Origin: Rhabditophanes sp. KR3021
Lineage: Eukaryota; Nematoda; Chromadorea; Rhabditida; Alloionematidae
Length of the DNA stretch: 64,000 nt
NCBI GenBank assembly: GCA_963281155.1
Contig: CAUJLY010000004.1
Coordinates: forward strand, 3,906,001 to 3,970,000
Reading direction: 5' to 3'
The position numbers and the translations under genes were made by a program. The notes under the pieces are model-generated. The model ran no database searches and had not been told where the DNA came from. It saw nothing but the letters and a program-made list of their open reading frames with translations. Positions 24,548 through 35,210 of the stretch are shown here, in pieces; positions within the stretch are counted from its first letter, which is position 1; each line of letters opens with the position of its first letter.

Positions 24548-25846
24548 ATGAATAATTTGTTAAAGAATTTTCGCCCAGCAACCATCTCTTGCGCTCGCAA
24601 CACTTGGAAAAGTCAAGTTTTGCCACCAAGAGCCACTGAAGTTTGCTCACCAATTACTCAGCTAAGTGAAGAAGAGTTGGCTTTCCAAGATACAGTGAGA
24701 AAATTTAGTTTAAATACAATCAAACCTTTAGTACGCGAAATGGATGAGAATAACAAAATGGACAAATCCGTTTTGAATGGCTTGTTCGAAAATGGCTTTT
24801 TTCGGAATTTCAATTCCAGCCGAATATGATGGTCTTGAATTGGAATTTTTTAAAGAGGCGTTGATGGTTGAAGAGTTATCTAAAGTCGACCCCTCCGTAG
24901 CTATAACCATTTCCGTTCATAATACACTAGTATTGCCCTTAATTATCAAGTACGGTAGTGAAGAGCAAAAACGGAAATATTTGACTAGATGTCATAAAGA
25001 TTGGATTGGCTCTTTTTGCTTGACTGAGCCATCATCTGGATCTGATGCTTTTGCATTGAAGACAACTGCGAAGGCTGACGGAGGTGACTACATCATCAAT
25101 GGGTCAAAGATGTGGATCACTAATGCTCAATATGCCGAATTCTTTGTGGTTATGGCTAACTGTGATCCAAGCAAAGGATACCGTGGAATTACATGTTTCA
25201 TAGTTGATAAAGATCAAGCAGGAGTATCCGTTGGAAAAAACGAAGACAAACTAGGAATTCGTGCCTCAAGTACTTGTGCTGTTCATTTCGATAATGTGAG
25301 GGTTCCAAAATCCTCTATTCTCGGAGAATTAGGTAATGCAAACGTTTTAAATTAAATTAATATACTTTTAATAATTTAGGAAAAGGATACAAGTATTCAA
25401 TCGATTGCTTAAATTCCGGACGAGTTGTAATTGCCGCTCAAATGAATGGTCTTGCATCCGGATGTCTGGACGCCACGATTCCCTACCTTCAAGAGAGAAA
25501 ACAATTCAACACACGACTAATTGATTTTCAAGGAATACAATTTGACGTGGCTACTATTGCCTCAGAAATTGAAATCAGCAGAACCATGACCATCAATGCC
25601 TGCAGACTTTACGAACAAGGACATTCCATAATCAAAGAAGCAAGCATGGCAAAATTATTTGCATCTAAAATGGCGACCAATGCTACCAGTAAGTGTGTGG
25701 AAATGATGGGTGGTGTTGGCTTCAGCAAAGAATTCCCAGTTGAAAAATTGTACCGTGATTGCAAAATTGGAACAATCTACGAAGGTTCTTCCAATATCCA
25801 AATGTCCACCATCGCCAAAATAATTGATGCTGATTATACTCATTAA
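24548..25846 (+). CDS. ACADSB: Short/branched-chain acyl-CoA dehydrogenase, copy 1 (frameshifted)
   Basis: Two exons (24548-25332 and 25380-25846). The product matches mitochondrial SBCAD: a basic presequence, [32 protein letters not shown], the [10 protein letters not shown] loop, and [12 protein letters not shown] with the catalytic Glu. It should oxidise 2-methylbutyryl-CoA or isobutyryl-like CoAs, passing electrons to ETF. As given, the frame breaks at a T6 run (24797-24802): FENGFF should continue into [10 protein letters not shown]. Removing one T yields a continuous 416-aa protein. All other codons look intact, so a sequence error or very recent lesion is likely. It lacks two introns found in copy 2 (39.0 kb). 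Confidence 0.88.
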
Positions 25847-26478
25847 AACTTTAAGCTTTATCAATAAATTTAATTATTTCCACTGTCTCCAATACCTTAC
25901 TATGTGCTGCTTTTTAAAGAAAAGTTAGACACGAACAGAGTAAGAAGTACTTTATTTAAAATTGTAAGGTCGCATATTGCTGGTTCGAAGTGACTCGGTG
26001 ATTTTAAACAAATTTCTACCGAATAAAACTTGACAACGTCGTTTTGACATAATGAAAAATCTGAGGCATTTGCATGAGGGTCACAATATTTTTAAAAATA
26101 TTTCCGGCTCCAATTATTTTTGACAGGTTTAATCTTTTATCTTTAAAAGCAACTCATTTTTGCAATTAATAAATGATTCGTTGTTCGTGTGATCTATTTA
26201 ACTCCACAAATATAGTAACTAGCATACTAATTAACTTCTTATAATGTTCCTTATTGTAATATTTAATTAAGCTATATAACGTTTGATATATACTAGAGAT
26301 TATTTGATAAAGATGATATTTAAATAATATACAAAATTACGTATTATATGTAGTATTGTTCTAGAAAATTTATTTAATAATTGTCATTGATTATTTTAAA
26401 ATAAAGAATAATTAAATGATGCTAGAGTTTTATTATTTTCTATGCTTTTTATTGGTAGTACTAGAGGCATTTTTTATA
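25847..26478. other. Intergenic region
   Basis: AT-rich spacer. A segment near 25970-26100 shares GAGGCATTTG-ATGAG followed by AT-rich runs with 1150-1190, perhaps a dispersed repeat remnant. No gene is supported. Confidence 0.4.
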
Positions 26479-27243
26479 CTATGATGCCCCTTTTGATTTC
26501 CTCCTTAGATTTACCTGATCGCACAGTCGAAATTGTGCCTTGCTTGTCTTTGCGAGTCGTAAATTGTCTGGCATTTCTTCTTTGTCACTTTTTGGATTAT
26601 TATTGCTCTTTGTTGGCTTTAATCCATTCACACCACCTGCTGCAGGGACCTTGCTATTTATAGCAGCAGGGGTAAATGGTGGAGGCTGCACTACAAAAAC
26701 AGGAATGTTACCATATTGAGAGCTGGCGGCAAGTGGGCTACCAGGAATAATCATAGGTACCAAAAGTGGTGGTGGTAGCGGATCTAGAGTTTCATTTTTT
26801 TGCCATCTTACGAAATATTTAAATCAAATTTTTAACTTACCATTTTTGTCCTTTTCCATATTGTAAAATGAATCATTTACTCCCTTAGTGATTGAAATCT
26901 CAGCTCCGGATGGACCATTTTTTGCTGTTTCCGCAATTACATTTCCTATTTCTGCAACAGCAACAATAGATTACAAGAACAGTTAACAATATAAGTATGA
27001 CAGCAACAACTCGAACCACAATAAAAAAATGAATCCCATTTTCGAAAAATAGTATTTCATTGTTTTCAACCGATGCCTGAGTAATATGTTTGGTAACAGT
27101 CGTTTTTAGCAAAAGAGTGGAGATTTTCTTAGGTGAGACAATTTTAGAAGTTGTTCTGGGACTTTTGGTAGTAGTATTTGTTGCAGAAGTTCACTTTGGA
27201 CAATGCCAATGGATAAAACGAGGCAATATAAATATAAATTCAT
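26479..27243 (-). pseudogene. Single-pass membrane protein, apparently frame-disrupted
   Basis: The minus strand offers a signal-peptide-like start (MNLYLYCLVLSIGIVQS at 27243). A Thr/Ser-rich ectodomain piece (ATNTTTKSPRTTSKIVSPKK) follows in another frame. A membrane helix then occurs with a Cys-rich stop-transfer (VIYCCCCRNRKC), and a Pro-rich tail (DPLPPPLLVPM) after a GTAAGT intron. Signal and ectodomain are in different frames with no intron between, and the helix and tail frames also differ. Either a pseudogene, a mis-sequenced gene, or two adjacent gene fragments. I do not recognise the family. Confidence 0.4.
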
Positions 27244-27484
27244 GGCCAAGAGTGATATTTCTTAGTGATGGATACAATTATAAGTTTTCATTTTGTATGT
27301 AAATTCTGTTAAAATTTGAATTGCTTGTATATTTTGTTAGTTGTCATTGTGATCTGTTCTAATTGGTAAATCATAAAACAATTTTTTAGAGTTAAGAATA
27401 TTTATGAAGTGATTATTTGTGTTGTGAAAAGAAATTTATTTAATGAATAATAAATAAGGATTTACATACATGCTTTTAAAAGTT

Positions 27485-28604
27485 TCATTTAAATTGTAGA
27501 AAATTTGTCAAGTTAATTGGAATAGGTAGTTTTAAAACTTTGTAAATGTTTCTTTTGCCTATATGCTGCCGAACCGTTTTGCGACATATGGCCAAAAGTC
27601 GTGGTGGTTCAGCTAAAATGCATTAAATATCAAAATTATAATTTTTAACCTACGTTGTAATCCACCCATATAGGTAATTGAGATTTCACAATGACCCCAA
27701 ACAGCACTAACAATCGGATATAAAACCTGGCCTTTGAGGCCTTTAAAAGCAACTCCGAGATACTTTTCATCAGTAGCAAAAGCCATATAGCCCTCATCCA
27801 TATCAAGAATACAATAAATGGATTCTGGAATACTAGATTTATCAATTTCTTCTTCGCCTTCGTTAATTTGATTCGGAAATGCCCAACCCTCTGATTGTTT
27901 AGCATTATGAAAGCATTTTAACTTCACAATATCAAAGCCATAGCTGTCTTCTGACCATCCAATCAATGAATTATAACCAAGAGAATGTAATTGCGTATCT
28001 GAATTCCCAACACCAATAACGGCATTTGTCCCTCGTTGGCGTAAGGGCCAAACGATTTTCCAGACATGAAACCCTTTCGAATAACCAACTTTGCCACGAA
28101 TGCAGTCTGTACTTTGAGCTACAGGCTGCCTATGTAACGTCAAAGGGTCGTCTTCTTTGACATAAATATTTAAAGAACGATCCTCGGGATTCCAAGCATG
28201 TTGCTCGATTGTAGCTCTATTTGGCTTGCCTTGAAGCATTAATTGTTCTAAACGTGATGATGGCATCGTATCGTCATGATACAACATATCGTGATTCTGA
28301 AATATAATTAAACATATCCTAAGCATTCATAAACATACTCCGGGAAATGCAGGTGATTTGATTTTACTGTTGGCTATTGAAAGTTTCACTCGTTTAAGTA
28401 AATTTTTTTGATCTCGAGCCAAATCCAACGCATTACTCCTATTTCTCAATACAGGTTCAAACGAATTTAGTCCAAATATAGAGCTTTCTCCGGTGAAAAA
28501 ATCCACTACAATTCTAATTAATAAATAATATTACTGCAAAATCTACCTTCACTTGAATTGTCAACAACATGTCTTTGCTGTTCCATTGATTCTCCTTTGG
28601 CCAT
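27485..28604 (-). CDS. SPSB: SPRY domain/SOCS box protein (SPSB, Gustavus-like)
   Basis: Four exons (28547-28604, 28339-28505, 27654-28296, 27485-27612) encode 331 aa. The SPRY domain matches SPSB proteins: HAWNPEDRSLN, GVGNSDTQLHSLGYNSLIGW, CILDMDEGYMAF, GVAFKGLKGQVLYPIVSAVW. The last exon gives GGLQPEPPRLLAICRKTVRQ, then LPIPINLTNFLQF, a SOCS box that recruits elongin B/C and cullin-5. It should target substrates for ubiquitination. The last exon is missed by simple ORF calling because of the 41-nt intron 27613-27653. The N-terminal ~90 residues are longer than in vertebrate SPSB1/4. An acceptor TATATTTAG lies 12 nt before the ATG. Confidence 0.93.
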
Positions 28605-30912
28605 AAATGGAAGATTCTAAATATAATATTTGTTTTTAAGGAAAATAGACATAGTCAGTCACGCGACCGAGGTAAAATTGTACAGTTATAAAGTCGATTT
28701 CAATAATCATTTTACCAGATTTACTTATTTTTTAATCACCTATTTTATTCTTTAACGAATAATAGTTAGGTATACGCAACATTCTTACTATCAAAATGCA
28801 ATTAATGTACAAAAATTATAAATATTAGTGTATACGATGTTATAAAAATCGTTTACAGGCAATAACAATATTTGACAAAAAGTAAACAGGCAATTTTAAT
28901 AACAAAAGTGCCAAATATAAGCATAACTACATACAATATTTGTCTAGCAATGATTGTTTTTTAGCCTTTAAAGTGTTACAAGCAAATAAAATATTATCTT
29001 TGCATCATCCTATTAAACCATAACCTGGAAAATAGAAAATAACAGCATTTTCATATGTGATGTACGCGGATTTCTGAATTTGCGTCACCTGTCCTTATCA
29101 TAACAATTAGAAAAGAGAATTATATTTACATGGTTGCCATGCGCAAATGATAGAATCTTCACACTTTTCTCAAAAAGGAGTCTGTTTAAAAAATCAATGA
29201 AAGCATAGATAGTATGAGTTAACTGAAATTCGGAAACAATGTTTTATTGCGACCATGCAATAATCCTATACATATATAATACATTTGTCTATGTTTTTTA
29301 ACCATTCGTTTTACATGTTTAGTCAAATGTACTTTTAACATTAAAATTATTACTTTTTTACTATGACACTAATTTGTTTCAGGTGTTTCTGTTAACATAT
29401 TTGTCAATAATATGGTTGATTCAATTTGATAAATATGCTTTGTGTTAATAAAGTACACTGTATTTTTTTAAAGATTCAAAAAAATTGTCAACATGTGAAA
29501 TGTTATAATGTTAGTGAACAAATAAAATTGTTTTTTGCAATATACATTATTGCTTTCAAAAAATGAAATGTACACTTTTATATTTAATTTTTAAGAGTAA
29601 ATAAAAAAAGTGATACGAATATTGATAATAAATATATTAGCAGACAATGCTGCTTATAAAAAGCATGTGACCTGACCTGTTATTGAAGTATGTAGTTTTA
29701 GACACAATTTTTTCTTATTTCATTTAAATATTTAAGAATTAAAAAAATAAGAAAAATAAATGACAAAAACAATTGTTACATAGAGTCGATAAAAATTGTT
29801 ATTTAAAAATAATAATTCTAATGACCATGATGTTTATGTCTAAAAGTTTTACGTAAAAGGGTGTCATTGTTAAAAATGATTCAAATTATCCAGGGTATTA
29901 TATAAAGGTGTATTTTAACTTTACAATAATATGACGAATAATATTAAAAAACACATTAATCATACAATGCCAAATGACCAAGAATATATAATTATTATAA
30001 GTATGAAGACTAAATTAATTCCGTACATTAAAATTACCGATATTTACAATTTTGATACACATTACTCTTATAAAAACATACTTATTTACCAGACAAAGTA
30101 GTATATTTTATGGTAATGACAAATTAGATCTCATTTATGTATATTAAAGTTGTAGTTCAAAATATTTTTATAGACCATGCCGAGTAACCAAAATTATCAA
30201 CTGAATAATTTGTTCTTTTTAAAGTCAAGGATATACTTAGTATTATTTTGAAACATCTGCAACCAATTATTCTATCTGCATACGCTGCTTAAACAGTGAA
30301 AATGCTTGATACAATTTTATACAAGTGTTTAACAACAACAATCAAATGAATAATAAGACATTTAATCTGATTTAATGTAGTTTCATTTATTTAACAACAT
30401 TGTTATCGTCTAAAATCAATTTCAAATTTTTAAATAGATTATTGTTCAAAATTGGTCAAAAATTAATAGGAAATTAAGTATTTTGGGCATTTAAATTGCT
30501 ACGTTCAAATATATGTTCATTTATTACAATAATTTTTAGCAAGATAAAAATAAGTACATTGGATTACAAAGAAACATTTGTCGCACAAATTCTTTTTACT
30601 AACATCACTCTTACAGGCCTATGTATGATGAGGGAAAGACTATTGCTGTTGAAAAGGCGGTTAAAGCGGCAAATTTCTTTGATCTCCTAATGCGGTATCT
30701 AAAAGTAAATGGTTGATACAACATAATTCTACACAATAACGGCATTAGCTTTTTACTATAAATCGAATCGATTTAAGTTTCCTTTATTGCAACAATAAAG
30801 TCCAACTTATACAAAGAGTTATTGCTTATCCTAATTAATAAAAACAAACTATCTTGTTTTTATGTATCTTATTTAAGTGTATTTATTTTTACAATTTCTT
30901 TTCAGATTAAAA
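28605..30912. other. Long AT-rich intergenic region
   Basis: 2.3 kb, extremely AT-rich. A possible orphan exon lies at about 30619-30713 (+): after TCTTACAG it reads PMYDEGKTIAVEKAVKAANF and on to VNG-stop. No partner exon was found. The rest shows no gene or RNA that I can support. Confidence 0.4.
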
Positions 30913-31905
30913 ATGTACAAATTGTTACACATATTCAAAACCAAAAAACCTAAGCATAAAGAAAACGAAAAATTAAGTGATTCCTATGATCCTGATTTGA
31001 CTTTAAAGGAATATGAGAGTGATGAACAATATATAAACGATACTGCTGCTTACCACACAAATAAAAAGAAGCCTTTTCACAAACTTGGCCCTAGTTCATG
31101 TCCATCAAAATATTCTGATTTATATAACCAAAGTTGTAGCAGAAGTCGTTCAAAAAAATCAAATGATTATGTCAAAAATGTGGACTATAGTGAAGAAAAA
31201 TTGCAGCACAAGAAATATGGGAAGTCTCGTTATGATGCTGAATATGAAGATGATTTATTACGTGCCGAAAGACATATTCGAAATCTGGAGAAAAACTGTG
31301 CTCTGTATAAGAAACGGTACTATGATGCACTTGAAGACACAAAGTACTTTAAATCTTTGTACACGACGCTCAAAATGAATTCTCAGATTAATGAAGATAA
31401 CAATCTTAAAATTAAAATCAAGCGCATTCATAAGGAAAATAAAGAATTGCATCGTAAGTTGGATAAACTCGAAACAACCATTCAAAATAATTTTACTGGA
31501 AATAGTATTTTGTTTCCATCATTTGGCATGGATAACTCGTACTTTAAAAGAAACAATTCTTTGCATCAAGAAGACGTATCAACATCTAGCATGACATCAA
31601 TAAGTGATTTAGGCATCACTAAATCAAAACAATTGTTTAGTTCCGATAGAACCAGTTTCAGGCACGAGCCATCTTTAGGATTATTAGAAGATGACCAAAA
31701 GGATGAGATCAAAAATTTCAGAACATTTAATGACGACAGTTCTATTGAATACAATAGATCGCCAGATGAGGGAATGCATACAAGTTTGGCAACTCTGACC
31801 GATTGCAATATATCCATTCTGTACGAAGAGAATGAAGTAGATGATGAACGAAATTCTGTTATTGAAGTAAAGAATATTAGTAACATACAAAAGTTTGCAT
31901 TTTAA
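30913..31905 (+). CDS. Coiled-coil protein, unknown function
   Basis: Single exon of 330 aa starting MYKLLHIFKTKKPKHKENEK. Residues about 125-205 (DLLRAERHIRNLEKNCALYK onward through KELHRKLDKLE) form a charged coiled coil. The flanks are low-complexity, Ser- and Asp-rich, and probably disordered. No catalytic motif or transmembrane segment is visible. An acceptor TTTTCAG lies only 8 nt before the ATG, so the start is well placed (trans-splicing or a 5' UTR intron). It could be a cytoskeletal or centrosomal adaptor, but I do not recognise the family. Confidence 0.75.
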   Translation: MYKLLHIFKTKKPKHKENEKLSDSYDPDLTLKEYESDEQYINDTAAYHTNKKKPFHKLGPSSCPSKYSDLYNQSCSRSRSKKSNDYVKNVDYSEEKLQHKKYGKSRYDAEYEDDLLRAERHIRNLEKNCALYKKRYYDALEDTKYFKSLYTTLKMNSQINEDNNLKIKIKRIHKENKELHRKLDKLETTIQNNFTGNSILFPSFGMDNSYFKRNNSLHQEDVSTSSMTSISDLGITKSKQLFSSDRTSFRHEPSLGLLEDDQKDEIKNFRTFNDDSSIEYNRSPDEGMHTSLATLTDCNISILYEENEVDDERNSVIEVKNISNIQKFAF

Positions 31906-31995
31906 TTAAATTAATAAATAAATAATTTAAAAAGTATATTTTATTTCAACAACAACAAACATAAAAACAATTTAAAGAGCAACAAAGTTTAACAA

Positions 31996-34428
31996 TTATT
32001 TTCTATTCATTAACCATTTTTCGATAATGACTTGCAAATTTTCAGAGACAATAGTACCACCATTTTTCTTAGCAGCTTTATCAATGGCTTCTTTATAAGG
32101 ACTTGGGACGTCTTTTATAGAATCATCTTCCAAAAAGTCAGTTGGCTTTCTGTTGACTAAATGAAGAGCTAATCTGTCTTGTCCGGTTGAAGGGCATCCA
32201 GCTAAAATATGGCAAGCGAAAATTCCAACTTGTCCATGGGGATGTCCGATAAGTTTTTTAAGATCAGGAATAAATGTAGTGCTCATAGCATGAGAACAGT
32301 CTGGATCTTTGATATCAGGTCTAAAGAGACCATCAACAAATTCATCTTCATCTTGATTTTCGACCAAAGAAGCCATTGACCTGTGAGCAACAAACATCGT
32401 TCTTACCATAGCCAGAAGAGCAATAACTTTCTTTGAACTTAATAGGAAGCAAATGGCAAAGATTCTCTTAATAAAAGCAGCTACTCTAATTGGAGGTACC
32501 ATTTTTCTTCTTAAGTTGAACATGATGTGGAGGCAGCGGATTGAAATTCCAATACACTTGTCTTGTAACTCTTGGTTGTAAAATGGGATATTCAACATTC
32601 TGTTGTAAAAAATCTTGTAGAAAATGATTGGATCAATGTTGAGGGCACATCCTTCCCCACTTAGAATAACAAAGACCGTCAAGGTGCAATTCAGTGCATC
32701 CATTACTCGAAGGTCTGGATCTTGAACCAGATTAGAAAGAGAATGGACTAAATCATCAAAGAAGTCAACATTGATTAAATGGGCGAATTTGGCCAATCCT
32801 TCCAATACTGGTTCTAACAAGACCCCTTTGTTTACTTTTTTGACAATTGAGAAATAAATTGTGAAGACATGCTTCATGGTGTCAGTTGCAAATTTCTGTT
32901 TCTTAGATAAGACATTGGCTGAGTCTGCTTCCTTTAATTCTTTTTCCAATTTCTTAAGTTGTTTCTCGTACTTTGCAGTTGACTTTGACTTTTTGTCCTT
33001 ATTGATAGCATGTTTTTTCTCCTTCAATCTATGTTGCACTTTCTTCTCATCAAAGTCATTTCTCATTGAAACTTCTCTAATGTTCAATTGCAGTAAAGCT
33101 TTCAAAACACGGCCGGGGACATTGCCTTTTCTGTCTCTTACAGCAGAGGAAATCTCAATGGCTGCACAAAGGGAGACGTTGAAATGAAAATCAGCAGCGA
33201 ACATATCTGCTAAAGCGGCACTACACTCAATTGACACTTCCTGGCAGGAATAAACAGCAAATCTTACGATGGATTTAATCAAATTGGGCGTATAGTTGAA
33301 GTGAGGAACCCGACGAATGAGTTTACATAAACATTTACAACATATTATTCCCATACAATAGTCGAAAGCTTTCCTATCAATCTGTTTGGAGTTTTTGAGA
33401 TTCATTGGCCTAACGAAAATCCCCAAATGTTCTAAGAAGCGTTTGTAAACATCAAGCAGTGTTTTTTCAAAATTAAACAAAGACTTCATGTCTTTCTTCA
33501 TTTTTTGATTGGTTTCGGCTTCAGTATGATCACGAATATAGTAACCAGGGATGATATCAACTAAAATTTCAGTCAGCGATGCGGTGGCGATCTTTTGAGC
33601 GTCTTCCCTAATAATTGACTCAACTTTTTCTCCAACTGCATATCTGCATAAGTCATCAAGTTTTGAAATATTCTCATGGGGATTTGAAATTAAAGACAAT
33701 GAAGCGATTGAGACGTGTTGCTTAAACTTTTCGAGCTCAACCTTACGTAACCCTAATAATTGAGAAGAAGAATATTTGGAATAATCCACTTTGTCTCCCT
33801 TTTTTGGTTTATTTTCCTCATTCTCACCTTCCTCTTCATTTTTTTCCTCTTCTTTATCCATAGGGGCTTGTTGCTCTTCTTCTATCGCTTGATTTTCTTC
33901 TTCATTATAAATGAGTTTTCCATCAACTTTAGTAGGCAAAGACGTGTTTGTTTTCTTGGCTTCGGTTACATTTTTAAACTTGCGAGGAACTTTCGCATCG
34001 TTAATTTTGGTCTCTTCATCCATTTTGACTGAAATCATTTAATTATTATATCAATTAAAACTAACTTACGCTTCTTCATTAATCTTTTGCGTTGATTTTT
34101 GAAAGGAGTATTTTCCCAGTCAATGTCAGCATTCAACATATCAATCGGAACCAAGCACTCGTCATTGTCTTGTTCCTCAGCTTTTAAGGCTTCTCTGTCA
34201 GTGACCCAGTCCTCTTCAATCTAAAGATGTATCATAAATATTAGGATTTTTATTAAATAAACATACATTTTCTCTCATCTTGATCAGATCTTTGTTTCTG
34301 CGAACAGCAATACTATTCATCCCATCTCTAGTATGTTTCTTAAGCTTGCCATGTCTAGACAGTTTCGAAAGCCTTTGATGGGTCTTAGTAATAGACTTTT
34401 TTGTAGGATTTTTGTCAATATTCCTCAT
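31996..34428 (-). CDS. NOC3L: Nucleolar complex protein 3 (NOC3L)
   Basis: Three exons (34267-34428, 34070-34220, 31996-34028) encode 781 aa. Signature blocks of NOC3 are clear: LEGLAKFAHLINVDFFDDLV, LSGEGCALNIDPIIFY, AAFIKRIFAICFLL, and a CBF-like C-terminal half. The N-terminus is short, basic and nucleolar-like, followed by a Glu/Lys-rich acidic segment. Noc3 works with Noc2 in maturation and export of pre-60S particles and has a replication-licensing role in yeast. The true start is the ATG at 34428; the GTG nine bases upstream is not needed. It shares a 145-bp spacer with the divergent SAYSD1 gene. Confidence 0.93.
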
Positions 34429-34573
34429 CTTTGTCACCGCTACTAATTATTGTACTACTAGCAAAGATTGTGTATGTCTATATTAAATTGGTTTTCAAAA
34501 TTTGCAATACACCTTATACCACAGTTAGACAGGGGAGCGTTATCAAACACTACCACGTTGCAAAACTTTTAAA
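34429..34573. promoter_or_regulatory. Bidirectional promoter region NOC3L / SAYSD1
   Basis: Only 145 bp separate the two divergent start codons, so both promoters must lie within or overlap this segment. No TATA or named element is claimed. Co-expression of the two ribosome-related genes is inferred from the arrangement. Confidence 0.6.
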
Positions 34574-35024
34574 ATGGAACAAGCAAAGCAAAAGTTATTA
34601 GCATTCCGCAACCAACGAGTTAAAGAAGTAAGTCCATTTTAGCTTTGGTTTATATACTGTGTTATTTTTTATTATTTAGCAATTTAGTGTGGCCACTGAA
34701 CGTGATAATGTGTTTTCAAAATTGTCTGCTTTCTTTCACGATTTTTGGAGATTTGCTGTAGCTGAGTATCCTCTTTTTACCTATACTGCCCTGTTTTTTT
34801 TGTATCTGACATTCCAACTACTTGCAAACTACTTAGAATTCGGAGTTATTTATTTAATATGTGCCATGTTTGTTGTGATGTTTTGTAATCTCGGAAAGAA
34901 GAAGGAAGGCGAAATATCTGCCTATTCAGTCTTCAATGAGAACTGTGAGCGTTTGCCAGGACAGATGACGGCCGAACACTTTGAGGAATCTCTACTTAAA
35001 CGACAAAGACGGCATGTTAATTAA
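34574..35024 (+). CDS. SAYSD1: SAYSvFN domain protein (SAYSD1)
   Basis: Two exons (34574-34627 and 34680-35024) encode 132 aa. The diagnostic block ISAYSVFNENCERLPGQMTA follows a hydrophobic hairpin (LFTYTALFFLYLTFQLLA and VIYLICAMFVVMFC). In human cells SAYSD1 sits at the ER translocon, senses UFMylated stalled ribosomes and helps clear jammed nascent chains. The worm-like protein is shorter, keeping the membrane region and the SAYSvFN block. NOP56 starts 187 bp downstream on the same strand with an acceptor just before its ATG, so the two could form a small operon. Confidence 0.92.
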
Positions 35025-35210
35025 TTGCCTTCTTGTGTGTAAACAGTTGGGCTTACGTAGTAGTTTGGCTCTTGCACGGAAATTATGAGTGCGTCTTACC
35101 ACAGTACTGTATGGTTGCTTTTTATATACGCGATTTGGTCATTTTAATAAACTTTTGCATATAAATTTAAGTGTTTTCCACTTATTTAATTTGTTTTGTT
35201 TGCAGGAATC

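Noticed and set aside
32861..33187. Open frames on the + strand opposite NOC3L
   Set aside because: Shadow of a strongly biased Lys/Glu-rich coding strand, not a separate gene.
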